Shown here: one piece after another, positions 10,063 through 19,680 of the stretch | Layout: each line of letters begins with the position of its first letter | Numbering within the stretch: position 1 is the stretch's first letter | DNA from: Durusdinium trenchii | Taxonomy: Eukaryota; Sar; Dinophyceae; Suessiales; Symbiodiniaceae | DNA length: 64,000 nt | Assembly (NCBI GenBank): GCA_963970005.1 | Contig: CAXAMN010023684.1 | Span: forward strand, 836,665-900,664 | Reading direction: 5' to 3' | Made by a program: the position numbers and the translations under genes | The notes under the pieces: model-generated | What the model saw: only the letters and a program-made list of their open reading frames with translations | Told to the model about the DNA's origin: nothing | The model's database searches: none

Positions 10063-11239
10063 ATGAGTGGTCAGCAAAGAAGACAGCGAGACAGACAAGA
10101 AGGTGAACAAGCAGTTGGTGTTCCCATACCTCGTTCTCCTCCACGTGCAGCAAATGGAGCTAGCCCAGGAACTACTTTTTCTAGTTCCACCAACTATCAT
10201 GGATTGGACAGTGGCTTGGCAAAGGCCGCACCATCGGCCGAGGGGCTATCGCAAAGTGGCTATCGCAGCAGGTACTCTTTTGGTCATCAGCCTCCTCAAG
10301 GACACTGTTTGGGACGCTGCAGAGCTAATAGATTTGAAAGAAATCACAAGTGGTACAAACCCTTTTGCACCTTTGTTCGCCATGATGGACCAGCTCTTCC
10401 AATATGAAGAACAAATCGAGGTTCCATACCGCTGTGAAGAATTCTTTCAAAGTTTCAATCGTCAGAAGGGAGAAGAAATGCAGGCATATCTCATTCGCCA
10501 CCGCACTGCTTTGAAGAAACTTCGAGAGGTCAAGATTGACATTCCTCCACTCCTTGCTGGATGGCATTTGTTGACCCGAAGTGGAACTCCAAAATGGACA
10601 CACGTGCAAGTGAAAGCATTGCGCAAGGGCGAGCTTGACTATGAAGAGGTCCAACGAGCTTTGCTTCGAATGTTTGGTGGAGACCACAAACCAAACACCA
10701 AGGACATTGGACCTGTTGCCAAGTCATCCAAGGACGAGTTCTTCTATGAGGAGGACTTTGACGAGGAGTTCTACTACGAAGGAGCAGAAGAAGATGAGTG
10801 GCATGAAATCTACTATGAAGGGTATGTTGAAGATGAAGAAGAAATCCCCGAAGAGCTTGAAGAAGCATATGAAAACATGGATGAAGCCTACATCTCCTAC
10901 TTGGAGTCAAGGAAAAGGATGAAGGAACTTGCCTTGGCTCGTGGCTTCTATCCCGTCGCAGCCATCGGTCCCGACTTCGATCATGGCAAAGGCGGCAAAA
11001 GTGAAAGAAAGGGCAGTTCGAAAGGCAAAGGAAAGAGCAAAGGAAAAGGCAAAGGCAAAGGAAAAAGCATGTTTCCTCGACGCCCAACGCATGGTCTTCG
11101 AAAGCCTCCATCATCGTCGACTACTACCTCCTCCGGGTTGAGGTCAACTTTGACCGGTTCGGGTTTTTTTGGGGCCCGAGGTTCAAACGATATCGAGTGC
11201 AAGCACAAGGTGTTAAAGAAGTTGGAGGTGAAGAAGTGA
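10063..11239 (+). CDS. gag: Copia element 1 gag (frameshifted)
   Basis: The likely start is ATG 10063 (MSGQQRRQ...), which is in a different frame from the long gag ORF (open from 10067); a shift between about 10200 and 10260 joins them. The body holds the helical gag core (LPxxLLAGWHLLTRSG-like region near 10545-10590), then a very acidic Tyr-rich stretch and a basic Lys/Gly tail with KGKGKGKGK near 11040. No CCHC knuckle is visible; the Lys/Gly tail may bind RNA instead. Capsid-like role in the retrotransposon particle. Confidence 0.75.
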
Positions 11240-11556
11240 CCATGGTGGAGGAACAAGCTGAAGAATGCGTTCAAGAGGACATCTTCTTTGCCACCCTTGC
11301 TCCTGGGCATGCAATCGTGGATTCAGGGGCAACAAGAACATTGGTTGGTGAAGGAGTGTGGAAAGAATGGGTTGAGCACTATGATGGAGAAATGCTTGAA
11401 TCCAACTACGAAGTCTCCTTCAACGCCTTGGTGAAAGGTCAGAAGCTGCCCATCACTGTTTCAGTGGTACCTGGGCACGCTCCCTTCCTGTTGGCACGAC
11501 CTATGCTGGAACAATGGGGGGTGAAACAAGACTACGCTACGCCAGTGGCAACATGA
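11197..11556 (+). CDS. Copia element 1 aspartic protease
   Basis: The motif AIVDSGATRTLVG (near 11311-11350) is the D-S/T-G-A active site of a retropepsin. A downstream hydrophobic stretch (FLLARPMLEQWG) corresponds to the second half of the fold. The frame differs from gag, overlapping it at 11197-11239, and shifts again at about 11514-11556. Confidence 0.8.
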   Translation: MQAQGVKEVGGEEVTMVEEQAEECVQEDIFFATLAPGHAIVDSGATRTLVGEGVWKEWVEHYDGEMLESNYEVSFNALVKGQKLPITVSVVPGHAPFLLARPMLEQWGVKQDYATPVAT

Positions 11557-11978
11557 AGGTGGCTCAATCCGAAGGGTTTCAACCAAGTCGTGGACAAAAG
11601 GGTCACTATGTCTTGAACTTGTTGGAATATCATGAAGATGAACAAGAGATGACCTACATCTTGGAAGAAGAGGTTATGATCACAACAAGTCCGCTGGAAA
11701 TTGAACCACCCAGTGAGACGGACCCGTCAGACATTGCAGAGCAGATCCTCATGGAGTCGGAAGAAAATGAAGTTGAAAAGATTTCTCAACAAGTTTTGCA
11801 GCGCCTTCAACAAGAGCGAAAACTGATCTTCTATGAGGTCTATGTGGATGAGGGCAACCTGGCTACAGAACTGTTGAGACGATTTCCAGATTGTGAAGTT
11901 GCTACTTTTAGCCTACCTCACTGGGACTTCGAAAAAGAAAATGACCGAAAAGCATTTCTCAAATTGGTGAGAGAATAA
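11514..11978 (+). CDS. Copia element 1, protease-integrase linker
   Basis: Open frame continuing from the protease after a frameshift. Acidic, Glu-rich, no recognised domain. Ends with TAA; the next open segment starts at 12027 in the same frame. Confidence 0.5.
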   Translation: MGGETRLRYASGNMKVAQSEGFQPSRGQKGHYVLNLLEYHEDEQEMTYILEEEVMITTSPLEIEPPSETDPSDIAEQILMESEENEVEKISQQVLQRLQQERKLIFYEVYVDEGNLATELLRRFPDCEVATFSLPHWDFEKENDRKAFLKLVRE

Positions 11979-12026
11979 AAGCCTCACTTCATCTGGTGTG
12001 CACCACCTTGTACGAAATGGTCACCA

Positions 12027-12536
12027 ATGCAAAGGCTCAACATGATCAAGGTCGAACAATTGGCCTACATCCTGGGATTGCAAAAACAAGAAGAGAAGCA
12101 ACAATTGAAACTGGTTTTGGATATCACCGACATCTGCAACTGGGAGATCAATGCCGGCATGGCCATGGAGCATCCTCATTTGGCCATGTCTTGGAAGACG
12201 AAAACCTTGGAGTCAATGGATGGTTATGATGCAATCTGCAACCGACGCAGGACCGGCTTGCGCTACAATGATCAAATGGGAAACTACGTCGGAAAGGTCA
12301 AGAAACCTACAAAGATTCGCACAAACAGCCAAATGGTCTTTGAAGCACTTGACCTTCCATGTGAATGTCTTCCTGGAGAGCATGTTGCTATGGACGGAAA
12401 ATCCGAAAGCCTGAAGAAAATGCAAAACTACGAGAGGCTTCGTGAAACGAGCAGCAAATGCCATCTATCAAGAGATGGAAGAACGATGGCGACAAAGAGA
12501 GATAGCCAAGATCTATATGGTCGAAGAGCAGGATGA
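12027..12536 (+). CDS. Copia element 1, linker before integrase
   Basis: 169 codons of polar sequence in element order, without a recognisable domain. It overlaps the next frame from 12442. Kept because it lies between protease and integrase and is compositionally coding-like. Confidence 0.45.
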   Translation: MQRLNMIKVEQLAYILGLQKQEEKQQLKLVLDITDICNWEINAGMAMEHPHLAMSWKTKTLESMDGYDAICNRRRTGLRYNDQMGNYVGKVKKPTKIRTNSQMVFEALDLPCECLPGEHVAMDGKSESLKKMQNYERLRETSSKCHLSRDGRTMATKRDSQDLYGRRAG

Positions 12537-12939
12537 GAAAGACAAAGTGAAGAAAGCCTCCAACATCACTGAGGAAGAAGAGAAGTTGATGAAGACCCAT
12601 AGCAAGCAGAATCTCCAGGTCATCAGCAAACTGCACAAGCAACTTGGACGTCCAGGTGTAGATCGGATGATCAAAACGCTCAAAGATGCAGGTATGGATG
12701 AATCCCTGATCCGATGTGCCAAGGACTATAAATGTGAAGTATGTGAACAACAGGCACAACGGAAATTGGAGAAACCAGCTTCATTACCTCAGGCCAGTCA
12801 CTTCAATGAATGCTTGGAAGCCGATGTTTTTCACATCCGCTGGAACGGAGAAAACGCAAGGTTCTGGCCATCCTCGACATCTACTCCAAGTACGAGATCA
12901 ATGCAGTGTTGGAGAGAGAAACTGAAGAAGCCGAGTTGA
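12442..12939 (+). CDS. Copia element 1 integrase, zinc-binding region
   Basis: Contains KLHKQLGRPGVDRM followed by CEVC, the HHCC zinc-binding module of retroviral-type integrases, but the usual second His (LGHP) reads LGRP. The start of the catalytic core (ECLEADVFHI) supplies the first Asp. The core continues in another frame from 12810. Confidence 0.75.
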   Translation: MKRAANAIYQEMEERWRQREIAKIYMVEEQDEKDKVKKASNITEEEEKLMKTHSKQNLQVISKLHKQLGRPGVDRMIKTLKDAGMDESLIRCAKDYKCEVCEQQAQRKLEKPASLPQASHFNECLEADVFHIRWNGENARFWPSSTSTPSTRSMQCWREKLKKPS

Positions 12940-13118
12940 AGATACTTCGTGAACAATGGCTTCAAACTTTTGGTCCTCCAGAGCGCTTCAGGACAGATCA
13001 GTCTGGTGCACATATGAGTCAGAAGTATTTGGGCTTCTTCGATCAGAACAACATCAAGCTGATCCTCGTGCCCAAAGAAGCTCACTACAGGGATCAGTGG
13101 AACGTCTCCACGCTGTGA
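12810..13118 (+). CDS. Copia element 1 integrase, core (D-D region)
   Basis: KVLAILDIYSKYEI followed by FRTDQSGAH gives the second catalytic Asp. The third catalytic residue, Glu, is found in the next frame (GSVERLHAVRR near 13100), so a shift at about 13085-13105 breaks the DDE core in this copy. Confidence 0.75.
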   Translation: MLGSRCFSHPLERRKRKVLAILDIYSKYEINAVLERETEEAELKILREQWLQTFGPPERFRTDQSGAHMSQKYLGFFDQNNIKLILVPKEAHYRDQWNVSTL

Positions 13119-14527
13119 GAAGAATGCAGCTGCTCAAGATGCAACAAGATGAACCGAATGTGCTCCTTGAAGAAGCTGTTCCAGTTGCTTGCCATCAACG
13201 AAACCGTCTTCGTTCAGTGCATGACAGCTCACCACATCAAATCATTTTTGGACACAATCCTCAATCGAGCGGTCTTTGTGATGAACCACATTTGGAAAAG
13301 CCGCTCGATGATACGGAACAGCATCAAAAAGACCAAGCACTTCGGTATTCAGCAGCCAAGGCATTTTATGAAGCAAACAACAACCAATTGCTGAAGCGTG
13401 CACTTCTTGCCAGGCCCAGGTCTGAACATGTGACCGCCAGTCTTGGCGATTGGATCTACTACTGGAGACAGGGGGAAACCAAACTTGACCCCACTCGCTG
13501 GCGTGGACCTGCATTGGTTTGCGCCATAGAGCCTCGCATCCGCGCTTCTGTTTACTGGGTCGCTCATGGTTCCAATTTGGTGCGTGTTGCAAGTGAGCAT
13601 ATTCGTGCAGAAGTGGCTCGAGAATGTGTTCATCGCTTAGAAACACAACCTGCCACCGCTGTTTCCACCAGTTTGGTCCATAGAGTTAGACAAGCTCTGA
13701 CCCCTGCGCAGGGTCCTGTGCGATTTCTTGATCTTGCAGGGGATCCCACCTTTTCGAACGCAAAGGCTGCAACTTCTGTCTCTCCTTTGGTCTCCGTGAA
13801 TGATGAATACAATGAACCCGCACAAGAGAGTCCAGAAGTTCCAATGTCAGAGCCTAAAGACGAAGAAGAAGTGACAATAGAACCTCAGCACACTGCGGCA
13901 GCAGCAGAACACAAGACAGCAGCAGCCAGCACGGCAGCAGCAGAAGCTGAAGCAGTTGAAGTAGAAATGAAAGAAGACCAAGATCCAAGTGGTCGAGGCA
14001 GATCGAGAAGCCCTCCACCTCATGACTCTCGGCGCAAAGAATTGAAAACCTGTATGAGTCCTACAACAAGGCACGACCTCCCACCTGTTTCTCGTGATGA
14101 TCATCAGCTGAAAAGTCCATATGACATGCTGTATGGTGAGGAAGTTGATTGGCTTGATGAAAATTTCCTGGCTACTTCCTTCAGTGAAAAGAACCTCACC
14201 AAAGAACAGAAAGAGGAGTTCGCCGAAGCTCGCAACAAGGCTTTGGATGTCTGGTTTGAGAATCAAGCATGGCGACCTGTGGACGCCTCCGAAGCCCAAC
14301 CAGGAGAAGCAGTACCAGCAAGATTTTTGCAGCGCTGGAAGCCAACGAAAGAAGGGCAGAAAGCAAACGCCCGAATCATCATACAGGGATTCAAACATCG
14401 TGACGCGCTCGAAGACACTGTCGATAAGGAAGCTCCCACTTCGTCCATGGTTGGTCGCAGCTCCATTTATCTTTTTGCCGTGGTTCGTCAGCTCAAGCTG
14501 TGGAGCGCTGATGTGCAGACTGCTTAA
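12956..14527 (+). CDS. Copia element 1 integrase C-terminus and reverse transcriptase N-terminus
   Basis: 523 codons. The part from about 13095 carries GSVERLHAVRR with the integrase Glu and then a C-terminal integrase region (LGDWIYYWR...RWRGPALVC). An Ala/Glu-rich linker follows. RT begins at DMLYGEEVDWL and includes ARFLQRWKP and ARIIIQGFKHRD, EAPTSS and LWSADVQTA. It ends at TAA 14525-14527 exactly where related elements read AFL. The first 45 or so codons are an out-of-frame shadow of the core. Confidence 0.8.
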   Translation: MASNFWSSRALQDRSVWCTYESEVFGLLRSEQHQADPRAQRSSLQGSVERLHAVRRMQLLKMQQDEPNVLLEEAVPVACHQRNRLRSVHDSSPHQIIFGHNPQSSGLCDEPHLEKPLDDTEQHQKDQALRYSAAKAFYEANNNQLLKRALLARPRSEHVTASLGDWIYYWRQGETKLDPTRWRGPALVCAIEPRIRASVYWVAHGSNLVRVASEHIRAEVARECVHRLETQPATAVSTSLVHRVRQALTPAQGPVRFLDLAGDPTFSNAKAATSVSPLVSVNDEYNEPAQESPEVPMSEPKDEEEVTIEPQHTAAAAEHKTAAASTAAAEAEAVEVEMKEDQDPSGRGRSRSPPPHDSRRKELKTCMSPTTRHDLPPVSRDDHQLKSPYDMLYGEEVDWLDENFLATSFSEKNLTKEQKEEFAEARNKALDVWFENQAWRPVDASEAQPGEAVPARFLQRWKPTKEGQKANARIIIQGFKHRDALEDTVDKEAPTSSMVGRSSIYLFAVVRQLKLWSADVQTA

Positions 14528-15615
14528 CATCGAACAAGAAGCCCGAGTGTTTATACAGCCCTCAGCCGAGATTCGACGTCTCCTGGAGAGAAAGATTGGA
14601 TTGAAACCATGGCAAATCACAGTGGAATGCAACAGCCCATCGGTGCTTGACTGAGGAACTTGGCATGATCCCACACCCTTTGGATCGTTGTGTATACCTC
14701 AGTATTCGAGCTGCATATGAATCTGACCCAGCTTTCGAAGTGTTGCAGTGGAATGGTGTTCCTAGCATTGTTGACAGCATTTTTGGACTCCACGTGGACG
14801 ACTTCATTGGTGCTGGTGAGGGTTTTTGCAGTGAACATGATTTGAAAAAGGAATGTCCCAATGAAGAGTGTTTCCTCAACCGCATCCTGCTTTTAGCTCA
14901 GCGTTTTCGTTTTGGTGCATGGGATTTTGGAAATGGCTCAAAGATCATCTTTTGTGGAGCTGAACTGCAACAGTCGTTGGACTACTCCACCATTTCGGTG
15001 AGTCTGGCGAATTATGTGCAAAAGGTGAAACCAATTTCATTGGACAAATCCAGGAAAACAATGACGGATTCTCCATGTGATGCACGTGAGCACCGTCAAT
15101 TCTGCGCCCTCATTGGCGCTCTAGCATGGCCAGCGCATCAAAGCATCCCAGAGTTGTGTGCAAGCGTGAGCATTTTGCAAGCATCAGCAAGCAATCCATG
15201 TGTGGGTGATTTGAACCAAGCAAACGAGTTGCTCCGTTTTGCAAAAGAGGTTTCCAAGGATCACCAACTGTACGTGCGTGGTTCACGTGCTTTTTCTGAG
15301 TTGTGCATTGGCGCATACACCGATGCTGCTTGGGCCGTGAGGCCCGATGGATCAAGCCAAGGTGGACTTTTGGTGTTCATTTGTTCACATCAAGAGCTGG
15401 AATCTGGCAGCGTGATGCCGCTTAATGTGTTTTATTGGAAGTCGCACAAGTTGGCCCGCATTTGCAGGTCAAGTCTCTCCTCCGAGGCACAGGCAGCCGC
15501 CATAGCGGTCGACGAACTTGAATGGTGCAAAATCTTTGTTTCCGTCACGATCGACCCCACATTGCCGATCGAGAGTCCGAAAGCATTGCAAAAGCTCGGA
15601 ACGTCTCCATGGTGA
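14528..15615 (+). CDS. Copia element 1 reverse transcriptase C-terminus and RNase H N-terminus
   Basis: RT resumes as RVFIQPSAEIRRLL near 14550 in one frame, then jumps to the frame open from 14647. The segment normally containing the 'YGL..AP..W' block is missing, suggesting a deletion near 14600-14650. The catalytic box is LHVDDFIGAG at about 14788-14817. RNase H starts with IGAYTDAAWA (near 15310) and SSLSSEAQAA (near 15475). It goes out of frame near 15560-15610. Confidence 0.8.
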
Positions 15616-16121
15616 CGGACGCCAAATCCTTGTTCGATGCCGCCAAGTCCTTGTCCCCAAGCATGAAGTTGAGTGAGAAAAGAACTGCGATCGAAGTGGC
15701 AATAGTGCGAGATCGCATGAATGCTTTGTTGGGAAAATGGATGTGGGTGAACTCACATCAACAGATCTCGGACGGCTTGACAAAGCCGGCATCACGAGAT
15801 TCCATGGCGTACATCATGAAGCGTGGCACCCATCAACTCAAGTTCAACCCCGACTTCACAGCCTCCAAGAAAGTGTCCTCGGAAGCCAAGAAAGAAGAAA
15901 GGGAAATCCACGAAGCTTTTTCAGAAATGGAGGAACAACAAGTCTTTGCAGTAGAAGAGTGGCAAAAGAATGAACAAGGTCTTTGTTTGCTTCCCAGCTG
16001 TTGCAAGCCTCGAAACGAAAGTGATCCTCGCAACAAATACTGCAGCAGAAGGCCCACCGCAGCTTGCAGGGTCATCAAGACGAATGGAAGAAGGCAGCCT
16101 TGTTTTCCGCAGCCATTTTGA
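15522..16121 (+). CDS. Copia element 1 RNase H C-terminus
   Basis: From about 15610 the frame reads VTDAKSLFDA, KRTAIEVAIVRDRM and WVNSHQQISDGLTK, the end of copia RNase H. It continues about 100 codons into a polar Glu-rich tail and then shifts into the membrane ORF at about 16064-16121. Confidence 0.8.
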   Translation: MVQNLCFRHDRPHIADRESESIAKARNVSMVTDAKSLFDAAKSLSPSMKLSEKRTAIEVAIVRDRMNALLGKWMWVNSHQQISDGLTKPASRDSMAYIMKRGTHQLKFNPDFTASKKVSSEAKKEEREIHEAFSEMEEQQVFAVEEWQKNEQGLCLLPSCCKPRNESDPRNKYCSRRPTAACRVIKTNGRRQPCFPQPF

Positions 16122-17019
16122 TGGCCAGTGAAGCGCCTCTTGCTGAAGGAGCTTTGGAATCTGGTGAAGCTGAAGGATGGAGTTCAGCAGTCCTCATGTC
16201 CTTTTTGGTCATCATGATCTTCGCATGGATTGGCCTTGAAAATGTGTTTCTGCGCTTTGGCATTGAAACCATCTTTTACAAGGCCTACTGCTTTGCAAAT
16301 AACAAGGTGACGAACCTGTTCAGAGAGAAGGTGAATGAAAATGAGCAGGTCGTTGAGAATGAACAAGTTTTGGCGAATGACCCAGTGATTGAGAACCCGC
16401 TCAATCCTCCGAGCCATGTCGTTTCCGCTGCTGTCCAGGCCGATGAAGTGATCTTGAACGCGCTCACTCTAGGACGTCGACCTGGAATAGACTCAGGAAG
16501 CAAGACCACTAACACTGAGTCGGATCTTCCTGATGAGGAATGGCATCGCTGGAGCCGCATGAAGGTGATTGTCCAAAATGAAGCTGGACAAGCACAGTAT
16601 CGTCGACTCCTTTGGAAACTTGGAAACTGGAGAACGATGATAGCAGCTTGGATTCGCAAACCCGCTGTGTTCTTCAGTCGGAGAGCTACACCACACAGCG
16701 CTGGCGGAAATTCAGCGAATTGCTTCGAGCTCAGGACACCACTCAGTTTTCTGACGAGCAAGTTTGTCAGTGGCATCGTATGTGGAATGAGAACTTGGTG
16801 TTTTTGGCTGACGTGAACCGTCGCATAGTCAGTCAAAGAAATCGGATCATTGCTTTGGAAAGAAGTGATCGAGTCCGTGAACAAATCTACCACGGAGAGT
16901 TGGCTGACCGAATTTGCCAAACTCCCATGACGTATGTTGCTGGCACTCGACCAAGACGCCTAGCTGAAAGAGAACATGGTGCCTGGTACCATGTGAGTGA
17001 TTTAGATGTCCTTCGTTGA
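16064..17019 (+). CDS. Copia element 1, downstream ORF with a single membrane helix
   Basis: Beyond RNase H about 310 codons remain open (16064-16816, then 17019 after one frameshift at about 16612-16660). A hydrophobic stretch SAVLMSFLVIMIFAWIGL (about 16181-16235) is a good single transmembrane helix, followed by a basic segment and a long polar region with KLGNWRTMIAAW and later helical Arg/Glu-rich sequence. Position after RNase H recalls the env-like ORFs of plant Sireviruses, but no envelope signature is seen. Element 2 has a comparable region. The function is unknown. Confidence 0.65.
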
Positions 17020-17090
17020 AAGATGACTTAGAGCCCGCTTTTGAAAGTTTTCCATACCATGTTGGCACCCCTTGAGAAACAACTTGGGCG

Positions 17091-17347
17091 TGTTAATGTG
17101 ACGAATGCCCATTAGACTTGAATGCGATCTCAATTTCGTTTTGCTTTCTTTCAATTGCGGATAGACGGCATTGCATCGCCGCACCGCGATATGATTTCTC
17201 GAAACTCCCCGGCCGAAGGGCCCTTGAGTCACACGCGGCGACGACCTTCGCCACCTGATTGGCATCGAAGAAAGGACGCATCGCGGCCTTCGAGTTCTTT
17301 TTCTTTGGTTGCTTGCTTGGAACTTCGTGAGTTCAAGTACTTCGAGA
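17091..17347 (+). repeat. 3' LTR of copia element 1
   Basis: 257 bases matching 9676-9928. The preceding bases (ACAACTTGGGCG) form only a weak polypurine tract. Confidence 0.9.
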
Positions 17348-17434
17348 GCCGCTGACTAGATAGCTAGGTTCCAATTGTGGGCAAGTGTGGCATCAACGTA
17401 GGTGCTATCGCCTGTGTTGCCTTAAATGCGCCGG
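17344..17434 (+). repeat. 91-bp flanking direct repeat, right copy
   Basis: Matches 9585-9675 with one substitution (GCCTG versus GCATG). Its first four bases GAGA are shared with the end of the LTR. Confidence 0.9.
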
Positions 17435-17728
17435 GATATTCATGGAAGAGCCCGTCAAAGGTTCGGTTGCTCAGTCAGCTCTAAACGTATAGTTCTTTAC
17501 TGCTTTAGTTTCATTCAAGCAACCTCTTCTGTATCTGTTGACCAGTGTTTTGTAAAATATCTACATATACATATCGCATGTCTACGTTGTGAAGTTGCGG
17601 CTATACCAAGTACATAAGTTATGTCTAGGTTGCAAAACAGCGTTGTTGAAAACTTCTCAGCGAAAGGCTACATAAGTGGCAATCAATGGGGGCATAGATT
17701 GAAAAACAACAATCATGCTGAATAAGAG

Positions 17729-18440
17729 CTATCTTTGATATGTGTTTGCCCAACCGAAGCCAACTTCAACATCTGCTTCGACCGAACAAGGACCTTTCAA
17801 AGTGACATGAAAACGGGTCATCTGCCTCAGGTTCATTCGCTGTCGAAGCTCCTCTATGGCCTTGCGAATTGAAGCAATCCCAGGCTGAACATACCATACC
17901 ACAGGATCATACAATCAAATCTGCATGTTCTCGTCATGTGGTGCTTTGTCTGTTTCCATTCCAATCTTTTTCCGTGTCAAATATATAAACAATTCCAAGC
18001 TCGCCACTGTAGTTTTGCTCTTGCTCAGTCTAGGCCAGGGCAGCAATGCTTTCAACTCCACCGTAACGGGTCAGTGGAACGCAGGGGCTTGATCATCATT
18101 ACACAACACTTCAATCAGTTCATGCAATATTGTCCTTTCATGAAAGAGGGGTGTCTTTTAGGGCGCCGCTCCACAACTTCGTTCTTGGCCTTGCGTGATT
18201 TGGTATGTCAAAAACCTAAAGAAGCAACAGGAGGCAATGAAATGCTCAAACATGGGGTCTCCAAATTTCACGCCTTGAACAGTTCAGTCTCCATATCGTT
18301 GATGCGTTGCTGGAGTTCTGCATGGGACGATTGACCTCTCGCAAAAAGACGTGGTCTCCTTGACGAAAAACAGTTTTCTGGTCAATCCGAGATCTTGGCT
18401 TTGCTCCAAAGCTGCTTGTGCCTGCAGCGGAACCAGTGCT
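17729..18440 (-). CDS. Candidate exons of a coiled-coil protein (downstream part)
   Basis: Minus-strand blocks with splice-like edges and heptad-like sequence: LVPLQAQAALEQSQDLGLTR (from 18438), ELQQRINDMETELFK (about 18310-18265) and AIEELRQRMN (about 17865-17830). The intervals would be short introns, at least one near 47 bases, which is unusually short. The same style occurs at 20642-20811. I infer one gene with many small exons but cannot name it; transcript support is needed to join them. Confidence 0.35.
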
Positions 18441-18646
18441 GTGGTCACATCCTTGTGTCAAAAATCAAAGAACCAGATAGCCGCACATGTCACATGTCAA
18501 GTTACGGATGGTAGAGGATGACGAGGCGAGAGGGATCGGATGGTTTAATGCGAAAGGATGTGTGCGTGTGACGTGCACCAGCAGCATCAATCTCGCACAG
18601 CATCTGCGCGATTTTGATTGATATCAAATTTTAACCTTTGGGACTT

Positions 18647-18870
18647 GTGTGAGCTGAGTTGGTGTGAGTTGAGTTGAAAATGAGTTGGTGAGTCAGTTGG
18701 TGTGAGTCAGTTGGGGTGGGTACTGTAAGTTGGTGTGAGTGAAATGGTGTGAGCGAGTTGATGTGAAGAAGTTGGTGTGAGTGAGTTGGTGTGTGTAAGT
18801 TCGTGTGTTTGTCTGTGTGAGGTGGTGCGACTGGGTTCATGTGAGCGAGTTGGGTTGAGTACGTTGCCGA
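18647..18870 (+). repeat. GAGTTGGTGTGAGT minisatellite, copy 1
   Basis: Degenerate tandem units of about 12-14 bases with the core AGTTGGTGTGAGTG. Followed by GGGAGCGACAGGAAGAGGAC, similar to sequence after the other two copies (19487-19680 and 24210-24330). Confidence 0.85.
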
Positions 18871-19129
18871 GCGGGAGCGACAGGAAGAGGACAGCGGGAG
18901 GAACTCAGACTACCCCCAAAAAAGGAAGCATCCCATACTGGCATGTTGGGGTCTTACAAGTAATACAAAATTAGACAGATAGTTCCTAAGCAAATGCACA
19001 TGCATGGTTTTCCGCGCCCCGAGCTCCACAAACGCAGGCCACAAACTGCATGGCGCCACTGTTCGCCAGAGACACCCCGCGTTTACGCACGCGTGTTTCT
19101 GGTTGCGCGAAGCCGCATGACAATGACAT

Positions 19130-19480
19130 CGCTAGAGAGCAGCAGAAAGATGCAGAAAGCAGCGGCGGCGACGAAAAGGAACCAGCAGTGGAGGGGCGGC
19201 AACCAAGGGGAACCAGCGCCGATCAGCAGCAACAGCAGACCGTAAAGAGGCAGAAAACAGCCGACCCGGAGCAAAAGCAGACCTATATACACACACACCA
19301 AACAGTGGAGGAGCCGTGGCGACCGAGGCGAGCGCGCCGCCCTCGGTCTCTAAGAAAGCAGCAGAGGGCAGCGGGACAGGGGCGGCAACCGCCGCAACGT
19401 CAGGACGTCTAGTCAGCAACATCAGCGGCAGCAACGTCAGCGGAAGCAGAACCCTTATTAGCAGCAACAGCAGACCCTGT
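19130..19480. repeat. CAG/GCG-rich low-complexity block
   Basis: Many AGCAGCAG and GCGGCGAC-type steps that open long but biased ORFs on both strands (Gln/Arg-rich on plus, Leu/Ala-rich on minus). Treated as simple sequence, not a gene. Confidence 0.7.
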
Positions 19481-19486
19481 ATCGAG

Positions 19487-19680
19487 TATGTTGGTGTGAG
19501 TAAGTTGGTGCGAAGGGTGGGTCTGAGTTAATTGGCGCCAGGAAGTTGGGATGAGTAAGTTGGTGCCACTGTAATAAGTTGGTGTAAGTCGGTGTGGGTG
19601 AGTGTTGATGTGAGTACGCGCGTGTAAGTGGATTTGAGTAAGTTGAGTTGTTGATGTGAGTGAGGTAGGCGCTGGGAGCA
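19487..19680 (+). repeat. GAGTTGGTGTGAGT minisatellite, copy 2
   Basis: Same AAGTTGGTGYGAGT core as at 18647, followed by GGGAGCAGTGGGCGGCG and GGAGAAAGGAAGACAGG. Confidence 0.85.

Larger units (their letters stand above)
9676..17347 (+). mobile_element. Ty1/copia LTR retrotransposon, element 1
   Basis: Paired LTRs enclose gag, aspartic protease, integrase, reverse transcriptase and RNase H in that order, the copia order (integrase before RT), followed by an extra membrane-helix ORF. The LTRs differ by only about 1% in substitutions, so insertion was recent. The coding region nevertheless is broken into about ten frames and seems to lack part of the RT. Both sides carry the same 91 bp. Confidence 0.92.

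Noticed and set aside
19050..19480. Gln/Arg-rich plus-strand ORF and Leu-rich minus-strand ORF
   Set aside because: Low-complexity sequence between two minisatellites; both strands open for the same reason.
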